Part shown: in pieces, positions 1-6,839 of the stretch | Numbering within the stretch: position 1 is the first letter of the stretch | Layout of the letters: the number at the start of each line of letters is the position of its first letter | Source: an uncultured Wenzhouxiangella sp. | GTDB lineage: Bacteria; Pseudomonadota; Gammaproteobacteria; Xanthomonadales; Wenzhouxiangellaceae | Direction of reading: 5' to 3' | Assembly (NCBI GenBank): GCA_937876395.1 | Contig: CALEIM010000037.1 | Coordinates: forward strand, 1-8,597 | Length of the DNA stretch: 8,597 nucleotides | Notes under the pieces: model-generated | What the model was told of the DNA's origin: nothing | The model's input: the letters and a program-made list of their open reading frames with translations, nothing else | Database searches by the model: none | Program-made: the position numbers and the translations under genes

Positions 1-157
1 TTTGGCCATCGACCGTGATCAGCGGAACCAGCTGATGGCTTTTCCAGTTTCCGGGATGATCGATCCAGGCCGCATCGGACAGGCTTGCGATGTCACGCGC
101 GACTGCTGTGGCATCAAATCGATAAGGCAGGCGAATAAAGTTGCTGGTGAGTTTCAT
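1..157 (-). CDS. aspartyl/asparaginyl beta-hydroxylase-like protein, N-terminus (runs off left edge)
   Basis: The 52 visible residues begin MKLTSNFIRLPYRFD and continue with a W-x-x-HPGNW segment and LVPLITVDG. I recall this pattern from the start of a family of aspartyl/asparaginyl beta-hydroxylase-like (2-oxoglutarate/Fe(II)) proteins, in which FIRLP-RFDA is followed by a conserved tryptophan, HP and PLI-V-G. The catalytic histidines would lie beyond the left edge, so the activity cannot be checked here. The ATG at 155-157 is the first in frame after the upstream gene's stop, 70 bases away. No clear Shine-Dalgarno sequence precedes it. It lies downstream of, and in the same direction as, the beta-helix/Spy-like/GNAT genes and could be co-transcribed or have its own promoter in the gap. 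It is of a different subfamily from the hydroxylase fragment at 7505-7978. The family call is from memory on a short fragment. Confidence 0.6.
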   Translation of the reverse strand, partial: MKLTSNFIRLPYRFDATAVARDIASLSDAAWIDHPGNWKSHQLVPLITVDGQ

Positions 158-227
158 GGGCCAGAACTATGCAATACAAAGTGACGTGAGGCAAATGGAC
201 AGGCTGCCAACGGGTAGCATCATCGAG

Positions 228-722
228 CTACTTCAGCTCCGCGCCGCGAAAATAATGAACGCGCAGCTCCAGGCCGCGCTGGCTCTTGCCGATGTAGGTG
301 AAGTTCAAGCCCGGCCAGACCGCAGCGCGCAGAGCTTCACTGAAACGAGTGTTTTCCAGTTCCAGCAGCATGCCGATGCATGGCCATCCGTTTTGCTGCG
401 CGTCCTCTTCGAGCAGCGCCTGGGTACGTTTGAGCAGCGAATAGGCCAGGCGCGTGCTGCGCCAGCGCTGGCCAATGAACGATCGATAGAAATACAGTGG
501 CTGCCCAATGGTCGGCCGCAGCTCGGCAACGGCCGTGCACACGCCGGCCACGCCGCCATCGTCATCGTTACTGCGGGCGACCAAAACGAGCTGAGCGATC
601 CGTTGCGCGCACTGGCTGTGCTCAGGCAAGGCATCTTCAGCAAGCCAGAACGCCTGCACATCCTCCTGGTCAGCCTGACTGAGCGCACCGTTCCAGGCGC
701 GCTGGTAGCTAAAACGCGCCAT
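228..722 (-). CDS. GNAT-like acyltransferase family protein (164 aa)
   Basis: The 164-residue protein starts MARFSYQRAWNG and ends VHYFRGAELK. The middle segment has GVCTA, then a strand YFYRSFIGQRWRSTRLAYSLL. This matches the layout of a GNAT fold, where the acetyl-CoA pyrophosphate loop normally carries R/Q-x-x-G-x-G/A; here that loop (Q-R-W-R-S-T-R-L-A) is degenerate and lacks the glycines. A conserved C-terminal stretch (LLELEN, then VWPGLNFTYIG, then VHYF-GA) resembles uncharacterised GNAT-like proteins I recall from gammaproteobacteria. The substrate is unknown and catalysis is not certain. The open frame extends upstream to 854, but that would overlap the preceding gene's 3' end by more than 100 bases, so the ATG at 720-722 was chosen. 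It starts 14 bases after the Spy-like gene's stop with no obvious ribosome site, which suggests translational coupling in the same operon. Confidence 0.7.
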   Translation of the reverse strand: MARFSYQRAWNGALSQADQEDVQAFWLAEDALPEHSQCAQRIAQLVLVARSNDDDGGVAGVCTAVAELRPTIGQPLYFYRSFIGQRWRSTRLAYSLLKRTQALLEEDAQQNGWPCIGMLLELENTRFSEALRAAVWPGLNFTYIGKSQRGLELRVHYFRGAELK

Positions 723-736
723 CGAAAACTGAGCGA

Positions 737-1444
737 TCAACGCTCGCGAAACATGCGACCTTGCGCTGAGTGGCTGCGCAGCACGCGCGGATACTCCGAT
801 TGCAGGGTTTGTAGCTGATCCCGGCTGAGCACTTCCAGCACACCGCCTAGCCACTGATCCTCGGCGCGCTGCATCTCGGCTGCATTGTCTGCGCGCTCAC
901 CCATCACCTGGGTGATCCGATCAATATCCGCTTCGGCCAGCGCCGCATTGAGCGCCTGCTGCAGCTCGCGCTGCTGCAGGCCGGCCTTGCGCTGAGAGTC
1001 TGCCGCTGCTTCATGCAGATCGTCCAGGCGTTCTTTCTGCTGCTCGCTCAGCGCCAGACTTTCGGCCAGCTCCCCGCCCTTCCACCAGCTTGCGCGACGG
1101 TTAGTCTGCCGAGTTCTGAAACGCTCGCGCAGGGCATGGCGGTCCATGTTCTCGCCAGTCTCAAGACCCTCGGCCATCTCCATCAGCTCCTGGCGCATCC
1201 GTTCGCGTTCGCTGAGTGGCGCAGCCTGCTCACTTGAATCTGCAGCGGAATCTGCTTTGGCACCTGCTTTGGATTCGGGTTCGACTAGCTGCTCGGCTGC
1301 ATCCGCACGTTCGTCGGGATCAGCGGCTTCGACGCCTTGCGGATCAGCCGCAGCCAGACTGGCCGAAAAGAACAGCGCGGTGAGCAGCAAGAAAATGATG
1401 TGATTCGGCCTGCTGGCCAACAGCACAGGTTTTTCTGTAGGCAT
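737..1444 (-). CDS. periplasmic Spy/CpxP-like (LTXXQ-type) protein, 235 aa
   Basis: The N-terminus is a signal peptide: a short polar start (MPTEKPVLLASRPNH), a hydrophobic core IIFLLLTALFFSA, and a likely cut at SLAAA near residue 33. A low-complexity Ala/Asp/Glu-rich linker follows (about 34-78). The rest is a charged, helical domain (79-235). Two motifs of the LTxxQ type stand out, LSEQQ at residues 132-136 and LSRDQ at 206-210. Their order and spacing are as in the Spy/CpxP family of periplasmic chaperone and stress-sensor proteins. Known members hold unfolded outer-membrane proteins or regulate the Cpx pathway; here the role is inferred. The gene sits 8 bases downstream of the second beta-helix gene, so a role in handling that exported protein is plausible. 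The ATG at 1442-1444 is preferred over an in-frame TTG at 1456, which overlaps the upstream stop. At 235 aa it is longer than typical Spy because of the linker. Confidence 0.72.
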   Translation of the reverse strand: MPTEKPVLLASRPNHIIFLLLTALFFSASLAAADPQGVEAADPDERADAAEQLVEPESKAGAKADSAADSSEQAAPLSERERMRQELMEMAEGLETGENMDRHALRERFRTRQTNRRASWWKGGELAESLALSEQQKERLDDLHEAAADSQRKAGLQQRELQQALNAALAEADIDRITQVMGERADNAAEMQRAEDQWLGGVLEVLSRDQLQTLQSEYPRVLRSHSAQGRMFRER

Positions 1445-1452
1445 GGCGGGTC

Positions 1453-1713
1453 TCAAGGCTCCTCGAAGCGGTCAGAAAATATGAGGTCGACAGGCTCGCC
1501 CTGAAGCTCGAAGGCGCCAATGTCCACCAGGCCGCCAAATATTCTGGGAAAGCCCGGGCCACGCTGATCAAAATCGGGCGGTGCAATAAAGGCCGGATTG
1601 CCGCGGTTGATTGCCGGGCTGGTCGCACCCAGCGCATGGGTGCGGGTCGGCCCACCATTATCGGCCAGCGGCCCGATCACCGGGTTGACATCAACCAGGT
1701 TGTTGCCGGCATC
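1453..1713 (-). repeat. near-identical 3' block shared with 3550-3810 (copy in paralogue 2)
   Basis: This block aligns without gaps to 3550-3810 at a constant offset of 2097 bases. By eye there are about 16 mismatches in 261 bases. The stretch 1562-1647 is an 86-base perfect match to 3659-3744. It encodes the choice-of-anchor Q region and the IFSDRFEE tail. Similarity drops sharply upstream of it (above 1713), where the beta-helix coils begin to differ. Confidence 0.9.
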
Positions 1714-3519
1714 AGTATAAATACTGCTGGTCGAACCGTCGATCAGCGACCAGGACACCTCACAGTCCTGGGCAAACAACGCCACCCCATCGACAGGGAC
1801 GGTGTTGAGCGCAATCAGGCTGCTGTCCAATGTGCAGTTGTAGTATCCATACATCGCCAGCCCAGCGCCGGACATCGGAAAATACTTGGGGGGATTGCCT
1901 GTGGCAGCGCCCGTGTGGTTGTCGGCTACGGTCAGGAAGCGTGCGGTCAAACTGTCACCACTATAAAGCGCCACTGCGGCGAATCCAACCATCGTCTGGT
2001 TGCCTGAAATCGTGCTGTTTTCGACCTGCAAACTGGTTCTCCCCCCCAGCACCGCACCAAACATCTCCAGGCTGGTATTGTCCGAGATCTCGCTGTCGCG
2101 CATGTTCAGTTCGTCGCCTCCAATGAGTCCCCCACCCGCGACTGCGGCCAGATTGTCAGAGATGAGCGTGCGGTCGATCAACACCTCTGCCTCTCCATAC
2201 AGAAACAATCCGCCTGCCCCAGAAAAGGCCGTGTTGCCCACGAACTGACTGTCGCTGATCGTCACTGCGCCATCGGAAGGGGGGTGAGAGCTAGGTTGAT
2301 AGATATAGTCAACCACCAGTCCAGCACCAAACTGTGCCGAATTGTTCTTGAACTGGCTGCCGGAAATGGTAACGTCCGTATCGAACAGCTCAAAGTTCGC
2401 CCCACCGCCGGAGCCGTAACCGTTGTTATTACTGAAGATTGAATCCGTGATTGAGATGGTGGCTTCAGCGGTATTGCCATCATTGTTGACCAAGGCAAAA
2501 ATGCCGGCACCTGAGCCACCCTGGATAGAGTCAAGAAGGTTGCCGCGGATCAGGCTGTTGTCAATCTCCAGATGGAAGCCGGACCCGGCGTAGGCTTCGT
2601 CCGCCCATATCCGAATACCACCACCTGCATATTCTGCACGATTACCGATCACTTGGCTGTCACGGACTGAGATATTCACACCACCACTGGTGGCATCAAT
2701 CCACAGGCCACCGCCGTAATCACCTGCATCGTTGAAGGCCAGCAGACTATTGTCGCTGATCGACACCAGCACGCTCGAATCGTAGTACGGTGGATCGACG
2801 GAAATTGCTCCACCCTTGTCCCGGGCATGATTAAATGAAAGCACGCTGTTTTCGATGCTCAGCAAACAACCGGCGTGGCTGGCAAATGCAATGGCGCCAC
2901 CACCACGGTCCGCATCATTGCCACTGATCAGACTGTCGCGAATGGTCAGTCCACCGCAGTAATCGGTCTCAAAGGCCACAGCGCCGCCGTATTTGGCGTA
3001 ACTGTCAACAATAACAACATCCTCAAGCGTGAGAGCTGCCGTATAGCCCTGGCCCGGCACCTGCATGGCAATCGAACCGCCGTCGTCATTGTCATCAGCA
3101 TAGCCGCCCTCCAGAGTCAGCCCGCGAATGATCAGCTCCTGGTGAGGATTGCTGCTGAAATCAACTCTGAATATTCCGTCGTAATTGTATTTATGCGAGT
3201 CGATCGTCAACTGATCCGATCCGGGGCCAGTGATGGTCAGGCTGTTTGTAATCGACAAAGTGCTACCTACCGTAATGGTCGAGTCGACCAGACTCTGATC
3301 AAAAACAATCTCGTCGGCATCCGCCGATCCGGATTCACAGCCGCCAGCGATCGACCCGGTGTTGGCCGATTCAATCGCCGCCCTGAGGGAGCACTCGGCA
3401 ATGTTAACGGTATCGGCAGTACTGGTGACAGTAATCGTGGCAGCCTGCAACGTGCCGCTGGCAATGACGCAACCAATGGCCACCGCCAGTGGAGTCTGGC
3501 GCAGAGCGTATTTGTTCAT
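1453..3519 (-). CDS. secreted right-handed beta-helix protein with CSLRAAI and choice-of-anchor Q domains (paralogue 2, 688 aa)
   Basis: The protein has a clear signal peptide (MNKYALRQTPLAVAIG..., cut near LQA|ATIT at residue 26). An N-terminal segment then carries the CSLRAAIESANTG motif (C43) and a second cysteine at C61, a hallmark of chlamydial-Pmp-like and other extracellular beta-helix proteins. Residues ~75-600 are degenerate parallel beta-helix coils with repeated I-S-x-N-x-A-x-x-G-G-G-type turns (ISGNDADRGGGAIAF, VIGNRAEYAGGGI). Residues ~604-676 form a choice-of-anchor Q region (LVDVNPVIGPLADNGGPT, SPAINRGN, DQRGPG, VDIGAFE). It ends in a short IFSDRFEEP tail. There is no autotransporter barrel and no transmembrane anchor, so it is probably exported through Sec and then displayed or released. 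Ligand and function are unknown; adhesion or polysaccharide binding is a guess. A GAGGG ribosome site lies 10 bases before the ATG. It follows its paralogue by 30 bases. Confidence 0.9.
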   Translation of the reverse strand: MNKYALRQTPLAVAIGCVIASGTLQAATITVTSTADTVNIAECSLRAAIESANTGSIAGGCESGSADADEIVFDQSLVDSTITVGSTLSITNSLTITGPGSDQLTIDSHKYNYDGIFRVDFSSNPHQELIIRGLTLEGGYADDNDDGGSIAMQVPGQGYTAALTLEDVVIVDSYAKYGGAVAFETDYCGGLTIRDSLISGNDADRGGGAIAFASHAGCLLSIENSVLSFNHARDKGGAISVDPPYYDSSVLVSISDNSLLAFNDAGDYGGGLWIDATSGGVNISVRDSQVIGNRAEYAGGGIRIWADEAYAGSGFHLEIDNSLIRGNLLDSIQGGSGAGIFALVNNDGNTAEATISITDSIFSNNNGYGSGGGANFELFDTDVTISGSQFKNNSAQFGAGLVVDYIYQPSSHPPSDGAVTISDSQFVGNTAFSGAGGLFLYGEAEVLIDRTLISDNLAAVAGGGLIGGDELNMRDSEISDNTSLEMFGAVLGGRTSLQVENSTISGNQTMVGFAAVALYSGDSLTARFLTVADNHTGAATGNPPKYFPMSGAGLAMYGYYNCTLDSSLIALNTVPVDGVALFAQDCEVSWSLIDGSTSSIYTDAGNNLVDVNPVIGPLADNGGPTRTHALGATSPAINRGNPAFIAPPDFDQRGPGFPRIFGGLVDIGAFELQGEPVDLIFSDRFEEP
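2731..2766 (-). repeat. 36-base exact internal match to 4801-4836
   Basis: These bases are identical to 4801-4836. They encode the coil segment SISDNSLLAFN in both beta-helix paralogues. The offset here is 2070 rather than 2097, so indels separate it from the 3' block. Confidence 0.85.
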
Positions 3520-3549
3520 GGCTGATTTTCCCTCGTGATGCTCCCCGTC

Positions 3550-3810
3550 TCAAAGCTCCTCAAAACGGTCAGAAAATATGAGGTCGACAGCCTCACCCTG
3601 AAGCTCGAAGGCGCCAATGTCCACCAGCCCACCAAATATTCTGGGGAAGCCTGGGCCGCGCTGATCAAAATCGGGCGGTGCAATAAAGGCCGGATTGCCG
3701 CGGTTGATTGCCGGGCTGGTCGCACCCAGCGCATGGGTGCGGGTTGGGCCTCCGTTGTCGGCCAGCGGCCCGATTACCGGGTTGACATCAACCAGGTTGT
3801 TGCCGGCATC
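3550..3810 (-). repeat. near-identical 3' block shared with 1453-1713 (copy in paralogue 1)
   Basis: This is the partner of the block at 1453-1713, with the 86-base perfect match at 3659-3744. By contrast, the first ~80 coding bases of the two genes encode almost the same signal peptide but differ at many synonymous third positions. The 3' identity is therefore greater than protein constraint alone would suggest. Confidence 0.9.
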
Positions 3811-5595
3811 CACATAGCTGCCATTGGTGGTATCTCCGATCAGTGACCAGGACACGCCGCAGTCGGGTGCATACAAATCAAGCGGGCCAGAGGGGCCGGA
3901 GTTGAGGGCGATCAGGCTGCTGTCGATTGTGCAGCTGTCGGCATACATCCCGGCATACATCATGAGTCCAAAACTTTCCGGGTACTTGCCTGAGCCGTTG
4001 AGCCCGACGTTGTTGGCCACAGTCAAAAAGCGTGCGGACACGCTCTCTCCCGCCACAAAAAGCCCGCCGGCTTCCACCCGTGACTCGTTGCCTGAAATCG
4101 TGCTGTTTTCAAGCTCAACACTGGCCTCCCCAATTACGAGTGCTGCGGGATAAGTCATGCTGAAATTGCCCGAGATCTCGGAATTGCGCATGATGACCTC
4201 ATCGCCAAGAACCACAGCTGCGCCCATATATCCGGCCAGATTGCCCGAGATGAGCGCGCGGTCGATCAGCACCCCCGCTTCACCATCCAGAAGCAGTCCG
4301 CCCCCTGCCCCATACGCCATGTTATCCACAAATTGACTGTCACTGATCGTCAGCACGCCAACGTCACCAGCCGAACTTTCGGATTCAACCAGGAGACCAC
4401 CACCATCCCTTCCCGAGTTGCCCTCGAAGCGGGTGCCAGAAACGCTCAGCTCGGTGTCTATCAAATACAGAAAGGCACCACCGCCATCTCCGTGATTGCT
4501 GTTATTGCTGACTATCGAATCCGTGATTGATACGCTGGCCGCATAGCTTCCGTCGTAGTTGTCAACCCAAGCATAAATGCCGCCGCCACCGTAACCCGCA
4601 GTGGTGCTGTTACCTCGGATCAGGCTGGAGTCGATCTTCACATGTGTGTCAGGTGAATCGTAAGCTCTGGGTGCCCACACTCCGAGGGCACCACCTACAT
4701 ATCGAGCTCGATTGCCGATCAATTGACTGTTGGTAACCGAGACATTCGTTCCGCCGGAATAAGCCTCAACACTAAGCCCGCCGCCAAAGTATCTGCCGTA
4801 GTTGAAGGCCAGCAGACTATTGTCGCTGATCGACACGCGCACATCTTCATAATCATACGCAATCGCCGAAATTGCTCCGCCACCATAGCTGTCGCTTGAG
4901 TTGAACGAAAGCACGCTGTTTTCAATGCTCAGCTCACAGCCGTAGCCACCATCAAACGCAATCGCGCCACCACGGCCATCTGCCCAGTTGTTGCTGATCA
5001 CGCTGTCGCGAATGGTCAATCCACCGCAATAACCGGTCGCAAAAGCTACCGCACCACCGCCGGAGACGGCGTAGTTATTGGTAATGACCACGTCCTCAAG
5101 AAGGAGATCAGCGGTGTAGAAAACATCCGGAACCCGCATACGAATAGCGCCGCCGCTGCCACTGGCATCACTGCCTTCCAGCCGCAAACCGCGAATCACC
5201 AGCGCCTGCTCAGGATAGCTGCTGAAATCGACCCTGAAAATGCCGTCCAGAGAAGAGCCTGAATATTCCGGGTCGCCGATCGTCAACTGATCCGAGCCGG
5301 GGCCGTTGATGGTCAGGCTGTTTTCGATGGTCAGGCTGCTGCCCAAGGTAATGGTCGAGCCGGCCAGGCTTTGATCAAAAACAATTTCGTCGGCACCCGA
5401 CGTTCCGGACTCACAGCCGTCAACGGCCAAACCCGTATTGGCCGACTCGATTGCTGACCTCAGCGAGCAGGCAGTAACACTACCCGGATCGTCAGCAGTG
5501 TTGACCGTGATGGTGGCTGCGTGCAGCGAACCGCTGGCAATCACGCATCCAATCGCCACGGCCAGTGGGGTTTGGCGCAGGGCGTACTTGTTCAT
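3550..5595 (-). CDS. secreted right-handed beta-helix protein with CSLRSAI and choice-of-anchor Q domains (paralogue 1, 681 aa)
   Basis: This is the first gene of the minus-strand operon and a paralogue of the next one. The signal peptide differs by only two residues (cut near LHA|ATIT). The motif CSLRSAIESANTG contains C43, and C61 follows. Beta-helix coils fill the middle (ISNNWADGRGGAIAF, LIGNRARYVGGALGV, ISGNLAGYMGAAVV). The choice-of-anchor Q block and the IFSDRFEEL tail are nearly identical to the neighbour's. The middle has diverged by many substitutions and small indels, as expected for the exposed ligand-facing coils. An AAGGGAG ribosome site ends 8 bases before the ATG, and a promoter candidate lies at 5644-5672. 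There is no barrel or membrane anchor. Function is unknown; by analogy with other beta-helix surface proteins it could bind a surface, a glycan or a host, but nothing in the sequence decides this. The family call is firm, the role is not. Confidence 0.9.
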   Translation of the reverse strand: MNKYALRQTPLAVAIGCVIASGSLHAATITVNTADDPGSVTACSLRSAIESANTGLAVDGCESGTSGADEIVFDQSLAGSTITLGSSLTIENSLTINGPGSDQLTIGDPEYSGSSLDGIFRVDFSSYPEQALVIRGLRLEGSDASGSGGAIRMRVPDVFYTADLLLEDVVITNNYAVSGGGAVAFATGYCGGLTIRDSVISNNWADGRGGAIAFDGGYGCELSIENSVLSFNSSDSYGGGAISAIAYDYEDVRVSISDNSLLAFNYGRYFGGGLSVEAYSGGTNVSVTNSQLIGNRARYVGGALGVWAPRAYDSPDTHVKIDSSLIRGNSTTAGYGGGGIYAWVDNYDGSYAASVSITDSIVSNNSNHGDGGGAFLYLIDTELSVSGTRFEGNSGRDGGGLLVESESSAGDVGVLTISDSQFVDNMAYGAGGGLLLDGEAGVLIDRALISGNLAGYMGAAVVLGDEVIMRNSEISGNFSMTYPAALVIGEASVELENSTISGNESRVEAGGLFVAGESVSARFLTVANNVGLNGSGKYPESFGLMMYAGMYADSCTIDSSLIALNSGPSGPLDLYAPDCGVSWSLIGDTTNGSYVDAGNNLVDVNPVIGPLADNGGPTRTHALGATSPAINRGNPAFIAPPDFDQRGPGFPRIFGGLVDIGAFELQGEAVDLIFSDRFEEL

Positions 5596-5617
5596 GGCTG
5601 GATCTCCCTTGCTGGCA

Positions 5618-5632
5618 CCGATGAGGCATCGG
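5618..5632 (-). other. small hairpin in the predicted 5' leader of the beta-helix operon
   Basis: CCGATG (5618-5623) and CATCGG (5627-5632) are exact inverted repeats around a 3-base loop. The hairpin sits between the promoter candidate and the ribosome site (5604-5610). It could stabilise the messenger or affect initiation, but a 6-base stem may also be chance. Confidence 0.3.
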
Positions 5633-5643
5633 CCCGAATCACG

Positions 5644-5672
5644 ATTAAAGCACAGCTCTGGTCAGTCTGCAA
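5644..5672 (-). promoter_or_regulatory. sigma70-like promoter candidate for the beta-helix operon
   Basis: Reading the minus strand, TTGCAG (5672-5667; 3 of 6 to consensus) is followed after 17 bases by TTTAAT (5649-5644; 5 of 6). A start a few bases downstream would leave a leader of roughly 40 bases before the ATG at 5595. Spacing and the -10 are good, the -35 is weak. This is prediction only. Confidence 0.45.
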
Positions 5673-5789
5673 ACCCTATATCGTCTGCGCGCCGAGGATT
5701 TCGGGCGCTTGAACCTGGTCCTCCCAGACGCCAGCTATGGTGTGGAGCTTGCCTGAACCCATCACTTCGATCGAGGCCGCGCGAACGCC

Positions 5790-6782
5790 ATGACTGCTTT
5801 TTCCATACTGGACCTCGCCCCGGTGACCACCGAAGGCGATGTCGCCACCGCCCTGCGCAACACGCTTGATTTTGCCCGCTTGGCCGAGGAGCTGGATTTC
5901 AAACGCTACTGGCTGGCTGAGCACCACAACATGCCCGGCATTGCCAGCGCAGCAACCGCCGTTTTGATTGGTCAGGTCGCCGCCACGACCCAAACCATCC
6001 GCGTCGGCGCTGGCGGCATCATGCTGCCCAATCACGCCCCGCTGGTGGTGGCCGAGCAGTTCGGCACGCTCGAAGCGCTCTATCCGGGACGGATTGAACT
6101 GGGCCTGGGTCGGGCTCCGGGCACTGATCCGGCCACGGCCTACGCGCTGCGACGCAGCACCGAGCTTGATCCTGAAACCTTTCCACGCGATGTGGCCGAA
6201 TTGATTGGCTACTTCGAACCGATTCGGCCCGGACAGGCGATACGCGCCATTCCCGGCGCCGGCCAGTCGGTGCCGGTGTGGATTCTGGGTTCAAGTCTGT
6301 TCGGGGCACAGCTCGCCGCGCACATGGGGCTGCCCTACGCATTTGCCTCGCATTTTGCCCCCGGCGCCTTGTACGAAGCGCTGGAAATCTACCGGCGCAC
6401 CTTTCAGCCATCAAAATGGCTCGACAAACCCTACGCGATGCTGGGTTACAACGTGTATGCGGCCGAAACCGAGTCCGAGGCCAGAACCCTGGCCAGCTCG
6501 ATGGATCAGACTTTCGTCAATCTGCGCACCGGAAAAACCGGGCCGATTCCGCCGCCGATCGAAAATTATCGCGACAGCCTGGCGCCCAATGTGCGCACCA
6601 TGATCGAGCAATCTCTGGCCTGTTCGGCCATCGGTACCCCGGATCAGATTGAGGCGCGGATGCGCAGCTTTATCAAGAACACCGGTGCCGACGAGCTGAT
6701 TCTGGCAACGACGACCTTTGACCATGCCGCCCGCCGCCGATCTTTGGAGCTGGCCGCCGAGGTCTGTCGGACGCTGCGCTGA
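5790..6782 (+). CDS. yhbW: YhbW-like LLM-class flavin-dependent oxidoreductase (330 aa)
   Basis: This is a bacterial-luciferase-like (LLM class) flavin-dependent monooxygenase, close in length and motif order to E. coli YhbW as I recall it. Conserved blocks in order: FSILDLAPV at the N-terminus; RYWLAEHHNMPGIASAAT (about 39-56); VGAGGIMLPNHAPLVVAEQFGTL (about 72-94); YPGRIELGLGRAPGTD (about 97-112); FPRDVAEL; VPVWILGSSLFGAQLAA; LPYAFASHFAP; and EKPYAM-like DKPYAML. The family uses reduced FMN and oxygen in the cytoplasm. The physiological substrate of YhbW is not established to my knowledge. The start fits the family N-terminus; the ribosome site is weak (GAGG about 13 bases upstream). The gene is single, diverges from the beta-helix operon and converges on the HdeD gene, so no pathway partner is visible. 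It appears complete and intact. Confidence 0.92.
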   Translation: MTAFSILDLAPVTTEGDVATALRNTLDFARLAEELDFKRYWLAEHHNMPGIASAATAVLIGQVAATTQTIRVGAGGIMLPNHAPLVVAEQFGTLEALYPGRIELGLGRAPGTDPATAYALRRSTELDPETFPRDVAELIGYFEPIRPGQAIRAIPGAGQSVPVWILGSSLFGAQLAAHMGLPYAFASHFAPGALYEALEIYRRTFQPSKWLDKPYAMLGYNVYAAETESEARTLASSMDQTFVNLRTGKTGPIPPPIENYRDSLAPNVRTMIEQSLACSAIGTPDQIEARMRSFIKNTGADELILATTTFDHAARRRSLELAAEVCRTLR

Positions 6783-6801
6783 ACCTTGCCGACAGTAACA
6801 A

Positions 6802-6826
6802 AGGCGCCGAGCGAAACTCGGCGCCT
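6802..6826. terminator. shared (bidirectional) hairpin terminator between the yhbW-like and HdeD-family genes
   Basis: AGGCGCCGAG (6802-6811) and CTCGGCGCCT (6817-6826) are a perfect 10-base inverted repeat with a 5-base loop, placed between two convergent genes. On the minus strand it is followed by a moderately T-rich TTGTTACTG, so it fits best as the terminator of the HdeD gene. On the plus strand the tail is GTTGG, a poorer U-tract. Confidence 0.8.
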
Positions 6827-6839
6827 GTTGGCCTGCCGA

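Larger units (their letters stand above)
5596..5789. promoter_or_regulatory. divergent intergenic region between the beta-helix operon and the yhbW-like gene
   Basis: This 194-base gap separates two divergently transcribed genes and must hold both promoters. Only the leftward promoter has a recognisable candidate. I see no convincing rightward -35/-10 pair, no clear operator dyad apart from the small leader hairpin, and no open frame with coding character. Confidence 0.6.

Noticed and set aside
141..818. Long plus-strand open frame (225 codons)
   Set aside because: It is antisense to the GNAT-like gene, which has recognisable family motifs; the plus-strand translation has no recognisable pattern and no ribosome site.
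723..854. N-terminal extension of the GNAT-like protein
   Set aside because: It would overlap the 3' end of the Spy-like gene by over 100 bases and encodes low-complexity Ala/Arg/Ser sequence.
2875..3525. Plus-strand open frame (216 codons) within the beta-helix gene
   Set aside because: It is the mirror of a repeat-rich coding sequence whose minus-strand product has a signal peptide and clear family motifs.
1453..5595. The beta-helix repeats as a CRISPR-like or other non-coding repeat array
   Set aside because: Repeats are protein-level coils of variable sequence and length within two intact frames; no regular DNA repeat-spacer pattern is present.
1453..5595. Classical autotransporter or Pmp adhesin
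   Set aside because: Neither protein has a C-terminal beta-barrel; both end in a choice-of-anchor Q region and a short soluble tail.
5710..5742. Possible rightward promoter TTGAAC ... TATGGT for the yhbW-like gene
   Set aside because: The spacing is about 21 bases, too long for a normal sigma70 promoter, so it was not annotated.
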